Source: Pseudopyrenochaeta lycopersici (taxonomy: Eukaryota; Ascomycota; Dothideomycetes; Pleosporales; Pseudopyrenochaetaceae). Taken from it: a stretch of DNA of 64,000 nucleotides. The DNA lies in the NCBI GenBank assembly GCA_003313425.1, contig NHZP01000015.1, forward strand, positions 1,025,883 through 1,089,882, written 5' to 3'. Positions 61,100-64,000 of this stretch are shown here, in pieces. Position numbers and translations under genes: made by a program. How positions within the stretch are numbered: the stretch's first letter is position 1; each line of letters begins with the position of its first letter. The notes beneath the pieces were generated by a model. It saw only the letters and a list, made by a program, of their open reading frames with translations. It made no database searches and had not been told where the DNA came from.

Positions 61100-62560
61100 A
61101 GCTTAATTTGTTAAGGAGTTGTGATAAGGCTGTATCCTTATTAACTTCTCTATTATAAACGTACTATTTACTTATCTAAGCTAAGTGCTTTCCTTTGTTA
61201 AAGAAGTAGGACTAAGAAGGAATATTACTGTCTAATTAATACGCAGCTTCTTCGTACATCTTAATAATCTCCTAGTAATGTTTTACTATCTTTATAGTCT
61301 CTTTTTAGCTAGCTTAGATTTCTACTATAATATCTTTGTAGGTACTTATATCTAGGTTAAAGATATCGTGCATAGCATCTTAAATAACAGGGTTATCCTA
61401 CTTAATAAGGCCACCTACTGCTTATAAGATAGGATGACTGTAAATAGGTTGCGTAGCTCCTAGGAAAGGCTATTTAATACCTCTATATTTATTTAGGTAA
61501 CTAGAGGGCGTGCATAAGGCCTTAGTAAGGTGCTAATAAGTAGTTATAATTAATTAGTAGCTGCCTATCTCAGGAACCTCTATAGTTTCTATGTTATTAT
61601 TAACTTTTACGTACTAGGGTAGTATAGTTTGTTGTTTAATAGTAGATAGTCTAGTTAAGCTATAAGGCAGGCGTAGATCTGAAATCCTTACCTTACCTTG
61701 TTTATATAGCTACTTCGTCTATTATACGTTAGGCTACTTCTCTCTTAGTTCCTGTAAGAAGTGTGTAGTATTACTCTATAATTTAATTAGCCCTGTGCTA
61801 TTATCTTAACCTAAGTTCTCGTGCTATTCTTAGTAACTATTAATAATATTATAGAAGCTTAGCAATATCTTAGTATAGTTGTGTTCGTCCTTATTATTAA
61901 AAGAGACACTGCCTTAAATTATGTCTACCCCGCGTCTAGAGTAAACTGCCTAAGTAATATTAAGATTAACGTAGCAGAAGTAAGTCTTATTACCTAGTTT
62001 TATATATTTAGCATAGTATAGGTATAAGATAAGGTAAGGCTCCCTTTAAATAGCTGCATAGATTAGGTAATATTTAAGATCTCTGCAGACTAGCTGCTGC
62101 GGCAACGAGTAATACATTATACGTCCCTAACTAAGGTTATCTTTACTACTAATCTAGTAAGTATAGTAGTCGTACATCTTAAAGCTTTTATTAATAATTT
62201 TAACTAGTTCCTTATCTTTCTAGATCTAGCTAAAGACGTCGCAGATAATACTCTCTGTTTGTTTAAATTTGTTAATTAAAGGTTAAAGCTTTATCGTCTC
62301 TATAAATACTTCCTAGTTAATATTAGGTGCAGTCTATATAGGCCTATATTAGTAGCTCTTAAGATCCTTATAAGTGCGGCTACCTTAGTGCAACTTTATA
62401 AAAAAGACTTATATAACTAGGTTAGCTTAATATTCTCTAATCTTATCTTTGTAGAGGTATAGGATAAGTAAGACTTCTTAGATCTAATAGTAGTTTATAC
62501 TGTAATAGAACACCCCTACGTAAGACGCGATATAGGTAGAGTAAAAGTAACAGATATAAT
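61100..62560 (-). pseudogene. RIP-degraded coding copy B
   Basis: Second copy of the sequence at 55700-57150, offset about 5.4 kb in the same direction. The minus strand near 61880-62070 reads LGNKTYFCYVNLNIT, then GVDII, a stop, and GSVSFNNKDEHNYTKILL. It is less AT-rich than copy A, so it is the better source for guessing the ancestor. Nearby EVPEIGS (about 61580) matches EIPKIGS in copy A. Limits are approximate; function unassigned. Confidence 0.45.
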
Positions 62561-63660
62561 TAGGATTAGGTACACAGTTACCTTGCTTATCTAACAGTTA
62601 ACTATAGTTAATAGTTTTGTAGTACTATTTCTCTAAGAGCTTAAACTACTTCTAGATCTTAACCTTCCTATACAGCTTTATTTATAAAAGTATCTTAGCT
62701 ATAACAGATTCCTTATTCTTGCACCTGTAAGAAGTATACAGGGTAAAAGCTAAAATAATAGAATCTTCTTATCCTTTAATACTTTCTAGGATATCTAGGT
62801 TCACGTTAAGCGCTTTAAGCGTCCCTACTTAGCTGTCTCTAAATTAAGTAGCTGCGCGAGTTTACCTTAAGCTAATTAGTCCTAGGGCTAACTAACAGCA
62901 TTAATTATAATTAGTTACCTAGATATGCGACATCTTTTCTTAAGGTTACCTTAATATTATTTAATTAGATTAGTTCCGCCTCTAGATAAGAAGTAAGTTA
63001 AGGGGACTAGACAATCTTATTAATAGACGCGTGCTGTAAATATTAATAGCTCCCTATAGATCGCGACTTACTTTAGAGTCGCTAATACTTAATAGGTAAC
63101 TATACTCCTAGACTACCTTAACAGGAGGACTAACTTAATTACCTGCTTAATCTCGCGACTTTAATAGCGCGAATCTAAGGGATAATAAGCCCGCACGTAT
63201 ATATCTAGAGTCCTTATTTAATAAGCTATTAGTTGTCCTTTATAACTATATTAGTGCGCGTCTTACTTAAGTATTTAAGCTTCCTAAACTATTTTAGTAC
63301 TCCTTTCTAGAATAAGTGCTTATTATTATTCTCGCGCGTATAAGTATAAACGTCTGTGTTACCTTTTTAAACCCTGTTTTTAGTAGCTAACGCCCTCAAG
63401 TTCTTATTATCCTATAATTAAGTTACATAGGCAGGAATTATTTGTAAGGTTACTTTCGTGTTACTAATATTAGTTACGTTTATAAACTTATCTTAACGCC
63501 TTTTTAGATTTTAGAGTTGTAGGATAAGTTCTGTATTAAGGTACGGCGTAAGGTCTATAATCTCGACTTATCGCAGGAGGAATACAAGGTTAGTAACGCC
63601 CGAATAGCTGTATATGTAAGGCAGTCAACACGCACAGTTGGGACGGTCTTAGTTGAAGAA
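62561..63660. other. AT-rich sequence without readable gene
   Basis: Probably the continuation of copy B. Stops occur in every frame. Composition becomes balanced from about 63600. Confidence 0.4.
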
Positions 63661-63695
63661 ACTCAATTTAAAAGGAAATGGACAAAATAGCAGAT

Positions 63696-63719
63696 ACCTC
63701 TCACCTTCGGGGGAGAGGT
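63696..63719 (+). other. Hairpin with TTCG loop
   Basis: Ten-base arms (ACCTCTCACC and GGGGAGAGGT, one A-G mismatch) around TTCG. It lies in balanced sequence just before the tandem repeat. Its role is unknown. Confidence 0.45.
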
Positions 63720-63798
63720 GCTGCCTATATACATAAGCTAGAGCAGGCTAGTCCCGATCCAGTTACCTAGCTTAGTAAAAGGTAAGAGGTAACAGTTA

Positions 63799-63911
63799 CC
63801 TTTCACCTGCGTCTAGTAACTTAGCAGGATCGTTACCTTTCACCTGCGTCTAGTAACTTGGAAGGATTAAACCCTTTCACCTGCGTCTAGTAACCTGAAA
63901 GGATTAAACCC
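63799..63911 (+). repeat. 37 bp tandem repeat, three units
   Basis: Units start at 63799, 63836 and 63873, each beginning CCTTTCACCTGCGTCTAGTA and ending with GGATTAAA or GGATCGTTA variants. Followed by a C-rich ACGACCCCCCCTTT. Possibly part of an LTR or UTR of an element beyond the window. Confidence 0.85.
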
Positions 63912-64000
63912 TAACACGACCCCCCCTTTAAAATAGTAAGGGCCTCTAAACTAAGAGACAAAAATTTAAGATAAAACATAAGAAAACTATTTACTACTAA

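Overview
The window looks like a piece of chromosome from a filamentous ascomycete (Pezizomycotina). A plant-associated dothideomycete is my inference, not something the sequence proves. Supporting features are protein genes split by 40-60 nt GT...AG introns with CTAAC-like branch points, fungal-type proteins (Zn2Cys6 factor, bZIP factor, ATRIP/UvsD-like checkpoint protein, fungal PTEN), and a sharp change from base-balanced gene-rich DNA to very AT-rich, gene-empty DNA. In the AT-rich part CA and TG dinucleotides are strongly depleted and replaced by TA, the mark of repeat-induced point mutation (RIP).

Positions 1-25,495 are an ordinary gene-rich segment. In order: the N-terminal part of an AAA-ATPase-type protein (-), a PTEN/Tep1 phosphatase (-), a small Met-Gly-start protein (+), a Zn2Cys6 regulator (+), a bZIP regulator (-), an NmrA-like NAD(P)-binding protein (+), an ATRIP/Rad26/UvsD checkpoint protein (-) sharing a 267 bp divergent promoter with CDP-diacylglycerol synthase (+), a PPR-type protein (+) and an MFS sugar transporter (+). 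They do not form one pathway. They are a normal fungal mixture of signalling, lipid, checkpoint, organellar and transport functions.

Positions 25,496-41,572 are a stack of nested mobile elements whose boundaries can be read from target-site duplications (TSDs). A 31 bp inverted repeat with TA flanks (Tc1/mariner-like ends) encloses a solo LTR (TSD CTATA) and a degraded Ty3/gypsy element (TSD AATCT). That gypsy element in turn contains another solo LTR and a second gypsy element (TSD AGCTT).

Positions 41,573-44,814 are a base-balanced island with one convincing gene, a small secreted cysteine-containing protein (-) that is an effector candidate. On its right is a complete 7.06 kb gypsy element in the opposite orientation (44,820-51,876, TSD ATTAA).

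Positions 51,882-64,000 are again AT-rich repeat territory. They hold a 234 bp-spaced array containing TTAGGG-like telomeric motifs, interrupted by a 231 bp solo LTR with TSD GGTAT; a truncated relative of the first gypsy element; two RIP-degraded copies of one coding sequence; an AT-rich minus-strand reading frame that keeps long open exons; an (AGT) microsatellite of about 53 units; another LTR; and a 37 bp tandem repeat. No tRNA, rRNA or CRISPR array was recognised.
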